64,000 bases of DNA from contig NZ_CP104275.1 in NCBI RefSeq assembly GCF_025244925.1, positions 62,001 to 126,000 on the forward strand, read 5' to 3'. This document shows positions 40,881 to 51,817 of the stretch, piece by piece. Positions within the stretch are counted from its first letter, which is position 1; the number at the start of each line of letters is the position of its first letter. The notes beneath the pieces are model-generated. The model was not told where the DNA came from. It made no database searches and saw only the letters and a list, made by a program, of their open reading frames with translations. The DNA comes from Arthrobacter zhaoxinii (GTDB taxonomy: Bacteria > Actinomycetota > Actinomycetes > Actinomycetales > Micrococcaceae). Both the position numbers and the translations under genes were made by a program.

Positions 40881-41207
40881 ATGGCGCAAAAAGTAAAAAT
40901 CATTCTCGTGGATGACGTCGACGGTGGAAGTGCGGATGAGACCGTACGGTTTGCCCTGGACGGGTCACAGTACGAGATTGATCTGTCAAAGGACAATGCC
41001 AAAACTCTCCGCGATGCACTGAAGCCCTATGTTGATGCCGGCCGCAAGGTTGGCGGCCGCACCGGCCGTCCGCGCGGCACCGGATCCGCCCGCAGTAATG
41101 AAGCAGCACAGATCCGCGAATGGGCCCGTAAGAACGGCTACACGGTTTCCGAGCGGGGCCGCGTCAACAGCGAGATCATCGATGCCTACCGGGCAGCGCA
41201 GAGCTAG
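40881..41207 (+). CDS. lsr2: Lsr2-type nucleoid-associated protein
   Basis: The 108-residue protein is an H-NS-like DNA-bridging silencer that binds AT-rich DNA. Residues 1-60 form the dimerisation domain (MAQKVKIILVDDVDGG, ETVRFALDGSQYEIDL) and the C-terminal DNA-binding part has IREWARKNGYTVSERGRV with the minor-groove motif Arg-Gly-Arg at 92-94. Length and both domains match the family. The AGGAG site seven bases before the ATG is good. The upstream AT-rich region suggests autoregulation. Confidence 0.95.
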   Translation: MAQKVKIILVDDVDGGSADETVRFALDGSQYEIDLSKDNAKTLRDALKPYVDAGRKVGGRTGRPRGTGSARSNEAAQIREWARKNGYTVSERGRVNSEIIDAYRAAQS

Positions 41208-41222
41208 GCGTACTGCTTAGGT

Positions 41223-41240
41223 CTCACGCCGATGGCGAAC
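41223..41240 (+). promoter_or_regulatory. clpC: ClgR-type operator upstream of clpC
   Basis: Positions 41227-41240 read CGCCGATGGCGAAC. The complement is GTTCGC-N5-GCG, the Streptomyces ClgR consensus, and the core also fits CGCYNANRGCG described for Corynebacterium. It lies 63-80 bases before the clpC ATG, a normal activator position. Confidence 0.7.
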
Positions 41241-41303
41241 AAGCTCCTATTGCACCCCTGGGGCACGTAGCATCGAATTACGCGTTAGCTAGGAGTGTGC
41301 CTC

Positions 41304-43811
<2,508 letters not shown>

Positions 43812-43840
43812 CAACCGGATAGCAGAACCAATTGCACGGT

Positions 43841-43875
43841 AAGGACCCGGCGGGCAGACAGCCCGCCGGGTCCTT
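43841..43875 (+). terminator. Hairpin terminator after clpC
   Basis: A perfect 15-base stem (AAGGACCCGGCGGGC with 43861-43875, loop AGACA) lies 30 bases after the clpC stop. Confidence 0.8.
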
Positions 43876-43947
43876 CCGCGTTAACCGGGCCCCGGGTCGG
43901 TGGCGCTGACCGGCGGAAGCATTTGGGCGGACCCGCCCCGGCAGCCC

Positions 43948-43953
43948 TAGACT
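43948..43953 (+). promoter_or_regulatory. -10 box placed for leaderless transcription of the acetyltransferase
   Basis: TAGACT is followed by six bases and the GTG start at 43960. Confidence 0.55.
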
Positions 43954-43959
43954 GGGCCG

Positions 43960-44475
43960 GTGACCTCCGTACCCGCCATCACTATCCGCCGCGCCCGCAC
44001 CTCCGACGTGCCGAGGATCCGCGCCCTTGTTGCGCCCCTGGCCGAGGAACGGATCCTGGTGGCCAAGGAAGCGGTGGCCTACTACGAGGCGCTGCAGGAA
44101 TTCTGGGTCGCCGAGGACGCTGACGGGCGGGTTGTCGGGTGCGGTGCCCTGCACGTGATGTGGGAAGACCTTGCCGAGGTGCGGACGCTGGCCGCCGATC
44201 CGGCCCTGCGCGGCAGCGGCATCGGCCATCGCCTGCTGGAACAGCTGCTGGCCGATGCCGTCGAAATCGGCGTCACCCGGGTTTTCTGCCTGACCTTTGA
44301 AGTGGAATTCTTCCGCCGGCACGGATTTGCCGTGATGGCCAATCAATCCGCCGTCGATCCCGAGGTCTACTCCGAACTGCTGCGCTCCTCGGATGAGGGC
44401 GTCGCCGAATTCCTGGACCTTGCGCGGGTAAAGCCGAACACCCTCGGAAATACACGGATGATCCGCTCGTTTTAG
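43960..44475 (+). CDS. Amino-acid N-acetyltransferase (ArgA-like GNAT)
   Basis: The 171-residue GNAT resembles actinobacterial N-acetylglutamate synthases (M. tuberculosis Rv2747), which start arginine synthesis by acetylating glutamate. The acetyl-CoA loop is DPALRGSGIGHRLLEQLL; VFCLTFEVEFFRRHGF and the C-terminal KPNTLGNTRMI are characteristic of this subgroup. The start is GTG with a -10 box six bases upstream. It stands alone. Assignment to glutamate acetylation rests on family likeness only. Confidence 0.82.
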   Translation: MTSVPAITIRRARTSDVPRIRALVAPLAEERILVAKEAVAYYEALQEFWVAEDADGRVVGCGALHVMWEDLAEVRTLAADPALRGSGIGHRLLEQLLADAVEIGVTRVFCLTFEVEFFRRHGFAVMANQSAVDPEVYSELLRSSDEGVAEFLDLARVKPNTLGNTRMIRSF

Positions 44476-44602
44476 CCGGCGGACGCCCGCGGGGCGTTCG
44501 CAGAGAGAGGAACCGGCGGGTCTGCGCTGGCCTTTTCCTTTCAATACTGGATAAGCTCAGGCTACTTAGCATCATCAACGGCCCCGATGAAGCGCGGCGA
44601 AA

Positions 44603-44628
44603 AAACGGCTGCGAACCAGCAGCGGTTT
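44603..44628 (+). other. Hairpin upstream of csbD
   Basis: AAACGGCTGC (44603-44612) pairs with 44619-44628 with one mismatch and a six-base loop. It lies in the 193-base spacer between the acetyltransferase and csbD genes and could be a leader structure or a terminator lacking a T run. Confidence 0.35.
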
Positions 44629-44668
44629 CGCGTTTGAGACGGGCCACGATCAGAAAGCGGGTTCAGTA

Positions 44669-44845
44669 ATGGGCGCAGATGACAAGATGCAGAACAAGGC
44701 CGAAAACCTTGGCGGCAAGGTCAAGGAAGGCGTAGGCAAGGCTACCGGCAACGAGAGCATGGAAGCCGAAGGCCACGGCGACCAGGCCAAGTCGAGCCTG
44801 AAGGACGCCGGAGAAAACGTCAAGGACGCTTTCAAGGGCAAGTAA
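44669..44845 (+). CDS. CsbD-family stress protein
   Basis: The 58-residue protein has the CsbD pattern: DKMQNKAENLGGKVKEGVGK followed by ATGNESMEAEG and SLKDAGENVKDAFKG. It is a hydrophilic, Lys/Glu/Gly-rich general-stress protein of unknown mechanism, sigma-B-dependent in Bacillus. It is monocistronic, with its own spacer and a perfect terminator starting ten bases after the stop. Confidence 0.88.
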   Translation: MGADDKMQNKAENLGGKVKEGVGKATGNESMEAEGHGDQAKSSLKDAGENVKDAFKGK

Positions 44846-44854
44846 GGCTTTAGC

Positions 44855-44888
44855 AAAAAGCGGGAGGGGTTCACCCCTCCCGCTTTTT
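44855..44888 (+). terminator. Intrinsic terminator of csbD
   Basis: A 16-base perfect inverted repeat (44855-44870 with 44873-44888) ends in five T residues on the plus strand. Confidence 0.92.
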
Positions 44889-44968
44889 CGTGCCGGAAAC
44901 TGTTTTCGAGGCCTCCACCAGTGCCGGCTGGACACCCTGCTGCCCTGTCGCACTGCAACACGCACAGG

Positions 44969-44974
44969 TAGGGT
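44969..44974 (+). promoter_or_regulatory. Putative -10 box of the dha operon
   Basis: TAGGGT lies 68 bases before the dhaK ATG, which would leave a leader of about 60 bases. No clear -35 is seen. Confidence 0.35.
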
Positions 44975-45042
44975 CGTTGGGGTGAGGGAGCCTTGGCGTG
45001 CCCGCAGGGCTCAAAGTCCGTCCACTAAGGAGCCCCGGCGTC

Positions 45043-46044
45043 ATGAAGAAACTCATCAACAATCCCCGCTCGGTGGTGGCCGAATCGCTCGAAGGCTTCG
45101 GGCTGGCCCACCACGAGCTGGTCCAGATCCATCTGGACCCGGACTACGTGCTTCGGCGCGACGTCCCGGTCGAGGGCAGGGTAGGTCTGGTCTCCGGCGG
45201 CGGCAGCGGTCACGAGCCGCTGCACGGCGGCTATGTGGGCCGCGGAATGCTCACCGCCGCTGTCCCCGGTCCGGTGTTCACCTCGCCTACCCCGGACCAG
45301 ATCCTGCCGGCCATCGTGAAGAGCGATTCCGGGTCGGGCGTCCTGCTGGTCGTGAAGAACTACACCGGAGACGTCCTGAACTTCGAGACCGCCGCCGAGC
45401 TTGCCGCCGTCGAAGGCATCGACGTCCGCACAGTGGTGGTGAACGACGACGTCGCGGTGGAGGACTCGCTCTACACCGCGGGCAGGCGTGGCGTAGCCGG
45501 TACCGTGCTGCTGGAGCGGATCGCCGGCGGTGCCGCGGACCGGGGCGACGATCTTGGCAAGGTGGCGGAGATCGCCGAGCGGGTGAACGCCAACGTGCGG
45601 TCCATGGGCGTGGCCCTGGCACCCTGCACGGTGCCGCATGCCGGCGAGCCGAGCTTCACCCTCGCTGAAGACGAGATTGAAATGGGCGTGGGAATCCACG
45701 GCGAGCCCGGGCGGCACCGGGTGGCGATGACCAACGCAGATTCCATTACGGACCAGCTGATGGAACCGGTGCTGAGCGACCTCGGGGTCGCCTCCGGGGA
45801 CCGGGTGCTGCTGTTTGTGAACGGAATGGGCGGAACCCCGCTGAGCGAGCTGTACATCGTGTACCGCCGCGCGGCTAAGATCCTTGAAGAGCGCGGCGCC
45901 CGGGTGGAGCGTTCCCTGGTGGGCAACTACATCACCGCCCTGGAAATGGAGGGTGCGTCAGTGACCGTCCTGAGACTGGACGATGAGATGACGGAGCTGT
46001 GGGACTCGCCGGTGAACACCCCGGCACTGCGGTGGGGAGTCTAG
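45043..46044 (+). CDS. dhaK: Dihydroxyacetone kinase subunit DhaK
   Basis: The 333-residue subunit binds dihydroxyacetone covalently through a histidine, here in MGVGIHGEPGRHR. The N-terminal phosphate/substrate loop is SGGGSGHEPLHGGYVGRGM. With DhaL and DhaM it makes dihydroxyacetone phosphate using phosphoenolpyruvate as donor. The ATG at 45043 follows AAGGAG and opens with KKLINNPRSVVAES, the usual start. dhaL begins two bases after its stop. Confidence 0.95.
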   Translation: MKKLINNPRSVVAESLEGFGLAHHELVQIHLDPDYVLRRDVPVEGRVGLVSGGGSGHEPLHGGYVGRGMLTAAVPGPVFTSPTPDQILPAIVKSDSGSGVLLVVKNYTGDVLNFETAAELAAVEGIDVRTVVVNDDVAVEDSLYTAGRRGVAGTVLLERIAGGAADRGDDLGKVAEIAERVNANVRSMGVALAPCTVPHAGEPSFTLAEDEIEMGVGIHGEPGRHRVAMTNADSITDQLMEPVLSDLGVASGDRVLLFVNGMGGTPLSELYIVYRRAAKILEERGARVERSLVGNYITALEMEGASVTVLRLDDEMTELWDSPVNTPALRWGV

Positions 46045-46046
46045 GA

Positions 46047-46688
46047 ATGGCACTGGATGCAGCCTGGGCAGATAAGTGGATGCGCCTCAGCGCCGCCGCC
46101 CTCAGCGAGAACCGGCAGCGGCTGACCACCCTGGACCGGGAGATCGGCGACGCGGACCACGGCGAAAACATGGAACGCGGGTTCAGCGCGGTGGTGGAGA
46201 AGCTGGAGGCCGACGGCGTTCCGGAAACTCCCGGAGCAGTCTTCAAGACCACGGCCATGACCCTGATGTCGAAGGTGGGAGGTGCCGCCGGCCCGCTGTA
46301 CGGGACGGCGTTCCTGCGTGCCTCCACCGCGGCCGGTACGGCGCCGGTCCTCGGCCCGGCCGAACTGGTGGCTGTCCTAGCGGCAGCCCGGGACGGCATA
46401 GTTGCCCGCGGCAAGGCCGAACCGGGCGACAAGACCATGATCGATGCCTGGACCCCCGCCGTCGATGCCGCCGCGACGGCCGAGTCTGCCGGCTCCGGGC
46501 CGGTGGAGATCCTCACTGCGGCCGCGAACGCCGCCGAGGCGGGATTGGCCGGGACCGAGCCGCTCGTCGCCCGCAAAGGCCGGGCCAGCTACTTGGGGGA
46601 ACGCAGTGCCGGACATCTGGATCCCGGAGCAGCCTCCACGGCGCTGATCCTGCACGCGGCGGTTTCGGCGGCGGAGGCGGCAGCGTGA
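46047..46688 (+). CDS. dhaL: Dihydroxyacetone kinase subunit DhaL
   Basis: The 213-residue helical-barrel subunit carries the ADP that is rephosphorylated by DhaM. The metal/nucleotide motif is DREIGDADHGENMERGF, and GGAAGPLYGTAFLRA and GDKTMIDAWTPA are typical. GGGGAG lies seven bases upstream of the ATG. Its TGA overlaps the dhaM GTG. Confidence 0.95.
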   Translation: MALDAAWADKWMRLSAAALSENRQRLTTLDREIGDADHGENMERGFSAVVEKLEADGVPETPGAVFKTTAMTLMSKVGGAAGPLYGTAFLRASTAAGTAPVLGPAELVAVLAAARDGIVARGKAEPGDKTMIDAWTPAVDAAATAESAGSGPVEILTAAANAAEAGLAGTEPLVARKGRASYLGERSAGHLDPGAASTALILHAAVSAAEAAA

Positions 46689-47416
46689 GTGTCGGCCTGG
46701 TGGTTGTCTCCCACAGCGCGAAACTGGCTGAGGGCGTCTGCGAGCTTGCCGCCCAGATGGCCGCCGATGTTTCCATTGCTGCGGCCGGCGGGACGGACGA
46801 CGGCGGCATCGGCACCAGCCTGGAGAAAATCATGGCCGGTATTGCCGCCACGGACTCCGGCGAGGGCACGGTGCTGCTGACCGATCTGGGATCCGCGGTG
46901 ATGACCGCGGAATCCGCCCTGGAGTTCCTCGAACCCGAGCAGCAGCAGCGGGTCCGGATGGCGGATGCGCCGCTGGTGGAGGGTACGGTGGCCGCGGCCG
47001 TAGCGGCGCAGACCGGCAGGAACGTCGCTGACGTTGCGGCTGCGGCGGAGTCCGCCGGAGCATCCTATGCACCGGACGGTGAAACGCCCGGTAAAGCGTC
47101 CGGCGCAGCCGGCGACGCCGGCGCGCCCGCGCCTGCGGAACCGGAGCCGGCTGCCGGTGACACCGCCAGCGGTGCCTGGACGCTGGTAAACCCGATGGGC
47201 CTGCATGCCCGTCCGGCTGCGGTGGTGGCCCAACTGCTGGCGGACCTGGATGCGGAGATCACCATCAACGGGGTGGACGGCAAATCGGTCATGATGCTGA
47301 TGACGCTGGGCCTGCGGCCGGGGGAGACCCTCAGCGCCACTGCCACCGGACCCGATGCGGCCCGGGCCGTGGAACTCCTGGCGGAGCAGGTGCGGAACGG
47401 GTTCGGGGAAATCTGA
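46685..47416 (+). CDS. dhaM: PTS phosphocarrier DhaM fused to HPr
   Basis: The 243-residue protein has an N-terminal EIIA-man-type DhaM domain with its phosphohistidine at His10 (VVVSHSAKLAEG) and LLTDLGSAVMTAE, an Ala/Pro/Glu-rich linker near 128-162 and a C-terminal HPr domain with His174 in NPMGLHARPAAVV and GKSVMMLMTLGL. It passes phosphate from enzyme I to DhaL-ADP. No enzyme I domain is fused, so EI must come from elsewhere. The GTG start overlaps dhaL by GTGA. Confidence 0.93.
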   Translation: MSVGLVVVSHSAKLAEGVCELAAQMAADVSIAAAGGTDDGGIGTSLEKIMAGIAATDSGEGTVLLTDLGSAVMTAESALEFLEPEQQQRVRMADAPLVEGTVAAAVAAQTGRNVADVAAAAESAGASYAPDGETPGKASGAAGDAGAPAPAEPEPAAGDTASGAWTLVNPMGLHARPAAVVAQLLADLDAEITINGVDGKSVMMLMTLGLRPGETLSATATGPDAARAVELLAEQVRNGFGEI

Positions 47417-47428
47417 GTCCTTCGCCGG

Positions 47429-48370
47429 TCAAAGCGGCAGCGACACTCCGCTGGCGTCTTCCGCGGCCAGCCGGTCCGCGATCAGACCGGTGAGCGCCCG
47501 CTCCATCTGCTCCTGCGGTGCCTGCAGCCGGTGCAGTGCGGCCAAGGGGCCGAGTTCGGCCGCCAGGGGCGGGGCGCCCAGATCAACCGGCGCGTGCAGC
47601 AGCAGTTCCCGGCGGACCGGGCCGTCAGCCGAGCGCAGCACCGCCATCATGGCCCCGCGGACCTGGCGGTCCGTTCCCGCCCAGGCCTGGCCCTTGGCGG
47701 TGTAATGCGGTTCCGGCCTGCCCGCGGCCACCCAGGCGCAGCGGTCCAGTATCGGACACTGTTCGCATTTAGGGCTGCGGGCCGTGCACACCACCGCGCC
47801 GAGTTCCATGACGGAAGCATTCCAGGCCACGGAATCCGAGGTGTCGGCGGGCAGCAGTGAAGCAGCGAGCCGCATTTCCGCAGCGGTCAGCGCGGGTGAG
47901 GGCAGGGCATTGCCGGTCACTGCGCGGGCATGTACCCGCCGGATGTTGGTGTCCACCACTGTTTCCCGCCGGCCGAAGGCAAACGCCGCCACAGCTGCGG
48001 CCGTATAGTCGCCGACGCCGGGCAGCCGCAGCAATTCCGGGTAGGTCGAGGGAACCTCGCCCCCGAACTCCTCCACAATGGCCTTCGCGGCGGCGTGCAG
48101 CCGCAGCGCCCGGCGAGGATAGCCGAGCCTGCCCCAGGCCCGGACCGCCTCGCCGCTGGATTCCGAGGCCAGCCCGGCCGGCGTCGGCCACCGCTGCAGC
48201 CACGAAACCCAGACCGGCAGGACGCGGACTACGGGTGTCTGCTGGAGCATGATTTCACTGACCAGCACACCCCAGGGCGTGCGGTCGGAATCCCGCCAAG
48301 GGAGGTCGCGGGCATTGCCGGCGAACCACCCGGTGATACGACGGTGCAGTTCTTCCGCCTGTGAATCCAT
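47429..48370 (-). CDS. mutY: A/G-specific adenine glycosylase
   Basis: The 313-residue repair enzyme removes adenine mispaired with 8-oxoguanine. Catalytic Glu39 (VSEIMLQQT) and Asp140 (VVDTNIRRVHAR) are present, as are the helix-hairpin-helix LPGVGDYTAAAVAAF and the 4Fe-4S cluster motif C-x6-C-x2-C-x5-C in CTARSPKCEQCPILDRC. The C-terminal NUDIX-like domain of longer MutY proteins is short or absent. It is convergent with dhaM, 12 bases apart. Confidence 0.95.
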   Translation of the reverse strand: MDSQAEELHRRITGWFAGNARDLPWRDSDRTPWGVLVSEIMLQQTPVVRVLPVWVSWLQRWPTPAGLASESSGEAVRAWGRLGYPRRALRLHAAAKAIVEEFGGEVPSTYPELLRLPGVGDYTAAAVAAFAFGRRETVVDTNIRRVHARAVTGNALPSPALTAAEMRLAASLLPADTSDSVAWNASVMELGAVVCTARSPKCEQCPILDRCAWVAAGRPEPHYTAKGQAWAGTDRQVRGAMMAVLRSADGPVRRELLLHAPVDLGAPPLAAELGPLAALHRLQAPQEQMERALTGLIADRLAAEDASGVSLPL

Positions 48371-48440
48371 CTAGCACTCCCTTGACCAGCAATACTCTAC
48401 TAACCGGCGTGGTGCGCCTCGTAATCGAGGTGCCGGTCCC

Positions 48441-48446
48441 TAGCCT
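48441..48446 (+). promoter_or_regulatory. -10 box placed for leaderless transcription of the anchored protein gene
   Basis: TAGCCT is followed by six bases and the ATG at 48453. Confidence 0.55.
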
Positions 48447-48452
48447 TGAACC

Positions 48453-49121
48453 ATGAAGGGGACCCGAACACAGCAGCCGGCCGGAGACCGCACCGGTCCG
48501 CGGCGGCCGAGCCCCGCCGTCTACCGTCGCCGGCGGCTCGTTGCCGCCGTCCTTGCCGTGCTGCTCCTCGTGGGGCTCGGCTTCGCAGTTGCCGCCGTGG
48601 TTGGCCTACTGGCCCCGGAAAAACACCCCGTAGCCGACGCCACCGTCCCGGCTCCGACCCTCACCGCGCCGGCCGCCACCCCGGCCGCGGCTCGAGCACC
48701 GAAACCACCGAAACCGGCGGCAAGCCCGTCGGAATCCGCCTGCCGGCCGGACGCAGTCTCGGTGACGGCGGCCACCGATGCCGGGACCTACCCGGCCGGA
48801 GCCGCACCTATCCTGACCCTCACCGTCACCAACACCGGGGAATCAGCCTGCGAGATCAACGTGGGCACTTCCCAGATGGAATTCCTCGTGGCCAGCGGAT
48901 CGGACCGGATCTTCTCCTCCGTGGACTGCCAGGACGGCGGCAAGGACTACCTCCGGAAGGTGGAGCCCGGAGCGTCGGAGACGGCCAACTTCACCTGGGA
49001 ACGGAACCGGTCAGCACCGGGCTGCGCTGCCGTGGCTTCCAACCCCAACCCCGGCTACTACGTGTTCACTGCCCGGCTTGGGGAAACCAGCAGCGAAGCA
49101 GCCGTCTTCGAACTGGAATAG
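48453..49121 (+). CDS. Membrane-anchored extracytoplasmic protein, unknown function
   Basis: The 222-residue protein has a basic N terminus, one transmembrane helix (about residues 28-52), a Pro/Ala linker and a soluble C-terminal domain of about 130 residues. That domain contains LTLTVTNTGESACEINVG and four cysteines (Cys97, Cys134, and two further on near QDGG and SAPGCAAV), which could form two disulfides in a beta-sandwich. No catalytic motif is seen. It ends two bases from the convergent disA stop. Confidence 0.75.
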   Translation: MKGTRTQQPAGDRTGPRRPSPAVYRRRRLVAAVLAVLLLVGLGFAVAAVVGLLAPEKHPVADATVPAPTLTAPAATPAAARAPKPPKPAASPSESACRPDAVSVTAATDAGTYPAGAAPILTLTVTNTGESACEINVGTSQMEFLVASGSDRIFSSVDCQDGGKDYLRKVEPGASETANFTWERNRSAPGCAAVASNPNPGYYVFTARLGETSSEAAVFELE

Positions 49122-49123
49122 TC

Positions 49124-50200
49124 CTACATAAACCGGTCAAGAAGGCTGGTTTCAGCGATCCGGGAGAGACCCTCACGAACGGTGCGGGCACGCTGCTCCC
49201 CGATGCCGTCGACCGTCATCAGATCATCAATGTTTGCCGCCATGAGGTTCTGCAGGCCGCCGAAGTGGTCCACCAGCCGGTTCGACACCGCCGGGGGAAC
49301 GGATTTGATGTTGCTCAGGAGCCGGTAGCCGCGCGGCTGCACCACTGCTTCAAGGGAATCCTGGCCCGGCTGGAAGCCCACCACCGCGGCGATCTTGCTG
49401 AGGTCCACCATTTCGGACGAACTCATGTTCTGCAGGGTGGCGATCTGTTCCTCGACATTGCGTTTGCCGTCATTCAGGTCGGCGTAGTCACGCAGGATCA
49501 TTTCGCTGCCCGGTCCAAGGCCGGTGGTCAGTTCCTCCAGCTGCAGGGACAGCAGACGGCCGTCCACTCCAAGTTCGAGGACATACTGGGAGATTTCCTC
49601 GGAAATCCGGCGGACCATTTCCTGGCGCTGCAGCGTGACCGCTACGTCGCGGACCGTCACCATCGCTTCGATTTCCAGTGCGGAGAGGGAATTCGTGACC
49701 TGGTCCAGCCGGGCGCGGTACCGCTCGAGGGTCGCCAGTGCCTGGTTGGCGCGGGCCAGCACCGGCTCGGATCCTTCCAGGACATGGCGGAGTCCGCCGA
49801 CGTAGAGCTGGATGATCCGCATGGACTGGCTGACCGAAATCACCGGGAAGCCGGTCTGGATGGCAACCCGCTCGGCCGTCCGGTGCCGGGTGCCGGACTC
49901 ATGCGTTTCGATGGTGTGGTCGGGGACCAGCTGCACGGCCGCCCGCAGGATGTTCCTGGCGTCGCGGTCACAGACAATCGCGCCGTCCATTTTCGCCAGC
50001 TCCCGCAGCCTGGTGGGAGAGAAGTCAATGCCGATGTCGAACCCGCCGGAACAAATGGCGTCCACCGCGCGGTCAAAGCCCAGGACGATCAGGGCGCCGG
50101 TGCGGCCCCGCAGGATGCGCTCGAGTCCGTCACGGAGCTCGGTCCCCGGTGCTACCCGCGCCAGGGTTGCTTTCAGCGCGTCTTCGGGACTGCGGGCCAT
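49124..50200 (-). CDS. disA: DNA integrity scanning diadenylate cyclase DisA
   Basis: The 358-residue protein makes cyclic di-AMP from two ATP and pauses at branched DNA. The cyclase domain has D72-G73-A74 (MDGAIVCD) and the ATP-binding R105-H106-R107 (GTRHRTAER). A helical linker and C-terminal helix-hairpin-helix region (IDDLMTVDGIGEQRARTVRE) bind DNA. GGAAGGAAG before the ATG at 50200 marks the start; the frame extends further upstream without family sequence. radA lies 195 bases upstream on the same strand. Confidence 0.96.
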   Translation of the reverse strand: MARSPEDALKATLARVAPGTELRDGLERILRGRTGALIVLGFDRAVDAICSGGFDIGIDFSPTRLRELAKMDGAIVCDRDARNILRAAVQLVPDHTIETHESGTRHRTAERVAIQTGFPVISVSQSMRIIQLYVGGLRHVLEGSEPVLARANQALATLERYRARLDQVTNSLSALEIEAMVTVRDVAVTLQRQEMVRRISEEISQYVLELGVDGRLLSLQLEELTTGLGPGSEMILRDYADLNDGKRNVEEQIATLQNMSSSEMVDLSKIAAVVGFQPGQDSLEAVVQPRGYRLLSNIKSVPPAVSNRLVDHFGGLQNLMAANIDDLMTVDGIGEQRARTVREGLSRIAETSLLDRFM

Positions 50201-50395
50201 GGTCACTTCCTTCCGGCCCGGGGGCCTGGACAATCTGGGCTGAGGCTTGCCCGTCCCTATACTAGTGGGAGATTCCGGTACACTCTCCACCGCGTGAACC
50301 ACGGCACGTCCCTGCCCGGGGCGCAGCACGCTTCCATTCCGCCCGGTCCCGTGACCCGGCGCACGGCCGGGTCCGCCGGCGCCGCGGCGGCAGTG

Positions 50396-51763
50396 TTAGA
50401 AGAGCAGCTCGAGCGCCTCGGCCAGGGTGGAGACTTCGCGGACCTTGAAGCCGGCCGGGACATTTCCCGGTCCGTTGGGGGAGGCCGGAACCACCGCGTG
50501 GGTGAAGCCCAGCCGTTCCGCCTCGGTGATCCGGCGGCCGATACCGGGCACCGGACGCACCTCCCCGGCCAGTCCCACCTCGCCGAAGGCAATGAGCTGG
50601 GCTGGCAGCGGTTTGTTCATTTTCGCCGACGCCACCGCCAGCGCCACCGCAAGGTCCGTCGCAGGTTCGCTCAGCTTCACGCCGCCCACGGTGGAGACGT
50701 AGCTGTCATCCTTGGCCAGGCTCATGGAGGCACGCTGCTGCAGGACCGCCAGCAGCATGGCCACGCGGGAGGCGTCCACACCGCTCGTGGCGCGGCGTGC
50801 CTGGGCATTACCGGTTTCCGCGACCAGGGACTGCACCTCGGCCACCAGCGGACGCTTGCCCTCCAGCGTCACGGTGATGCAGGTGCCCGACACCGGGTCC
50901 TTGGTGCGCGAGACGAAAAGCCCGCTGGGATCGGCGAGCCCTTCGATGCCGTCTTCGGTCAGGTCGAAGCAGCCCACCTCGTCCGTCGGCCCGTACCGGT
51001 TCTTGACCGCACGCAGCAGCCGCAGCCTCGAATGCCTGTCGCCGTCGAACTGGCACACCACATCCACCAGGTGCTCCAGCAGCCGCGGGCCGGCGATGGA
51101 CCCGTCCTTGGTGACATGGCCGACCAGCAGGGTGGTCATGTTCCGGGTCTTGGCAGCGTTGATCAGGGAGGCCGCCACCTCACGGACCTGGCTCACTCCG
51201 CCGGCGCTGCCGTCCACAGCGGTACTGCTCAGGGTCTGGACCGAATCCACTATCAACAGTCCGGGGGAGACCTGCTCCACCTGGCCCAGGGCCTGGCCCA
51301 GGTCCGTTTCCGCGCTGAGATAGAGGTTCTCCGACACGGCGCCGATGCGCTCGGCCCGCAGCTTCACCTGCGCCGTGGATTCCTCACCCGTAACGTAGAG
51401 AACGTCACGCCCCGCTCCTGCCACACGGGCAGCGACGTCGAGGAGCAGGGTGGACTTGCCTACACCGGGCTCGCCGGCCAGCAGGATCACGGCGCCCGGG
51501 ACCAGCCCGCCGCCCAGGACGCGGTCCAGTTCACCGACCCCGGTGGCCTGATAGGCGGCAGTGGTGGCGTCCACCTCACCGATCCGCAGCGCCGGGCGGG
51601 CAACTACTGTGGCGGCGGTGGTGCGGGCAAGGACTTCACCGGATTCCTCCACTGTTCCCCAGGCCTGGCATTCGCCGCAGCGTCCCACCCATTTGGCCGT
51701 TGTCCAACCGCATTCCGAGCAGCGGAAGTTGGCGGTCTTGGGCCGTGCAGTCTTTGTTGCCAT
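50396..51763 (-). CDS. radA: DNA repair protein RadA (Sms)
   Basis: The 455-residue recombination helicase migrates branched intermediates. It has the N-terminal zinc finger with CSECGW and CGEC (Cys15, Cys18 and the second pair), Walker A GEPGVGKSTLLLD, the RadA-specific motif as KNRYGPTDEVGCF (usual form KNRFG) and a Lon-like C-terminal domain. The Tyr for Phe change is conservative. A TAGCCT box six bases before the ATG implies leaderless transcription. The radA-disA order matches other Gram-positives, where RadA can inhibit DisA. Confidence 0.95.
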   Translation of the reverse strand: MATKTARPKTANFRCSECGWTTAKWVGRCGECQAWGTVEESGEVLARTTAATVVARPALRIGEVDATTAAYQATGVGELDRVLGGGLVPGAVILLAGEPGVGKSTLLLDVAARVAGAGRDVLYVTGEESTAQVKLRAERIGAVSENLYLSAETDLGQALGQVEQVSPGLLIVDSVQTLSSTAVDGSAGGVSQVREVAASLINAAKTRNMTTLLVGHVTKDGSIAGPRLLEHLVDVVCQFDGDRHSRLRLLRAVKNRYGPTDEVGCFDLTEDGIEGLADPSGLFVSRTKDPVSGTCITVTLEGKRPLVAEVQSLVAETGNAQARRATSGVDASRVAMLLAVLQQRASMSLAKDDSYVSTVGGVKLSEPATDLAVALAVASAKMNKPLPAQLIAFGEVGLAGEVRPVPGIGRRITEAERLGFTHAVVPASPNGPGNVPAGFKVREVSTLAEALELLF

Positions 51764-51769
51764 GGAAAC

Positions 51770-51775
51770 AGGCTA
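51770..51775 (-). promoter_or_regulatory. -10 box placed for leaderless radA
   Basis: Minus-strand TAGCCT is followed by six bases and the ATG at 51763. Confidence 0.55.
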
Positions 51776-51817
51776 TCCCGCGGCACTGACACTGCTTTTC
51801 TGTCGGTCCGTCCGGCC

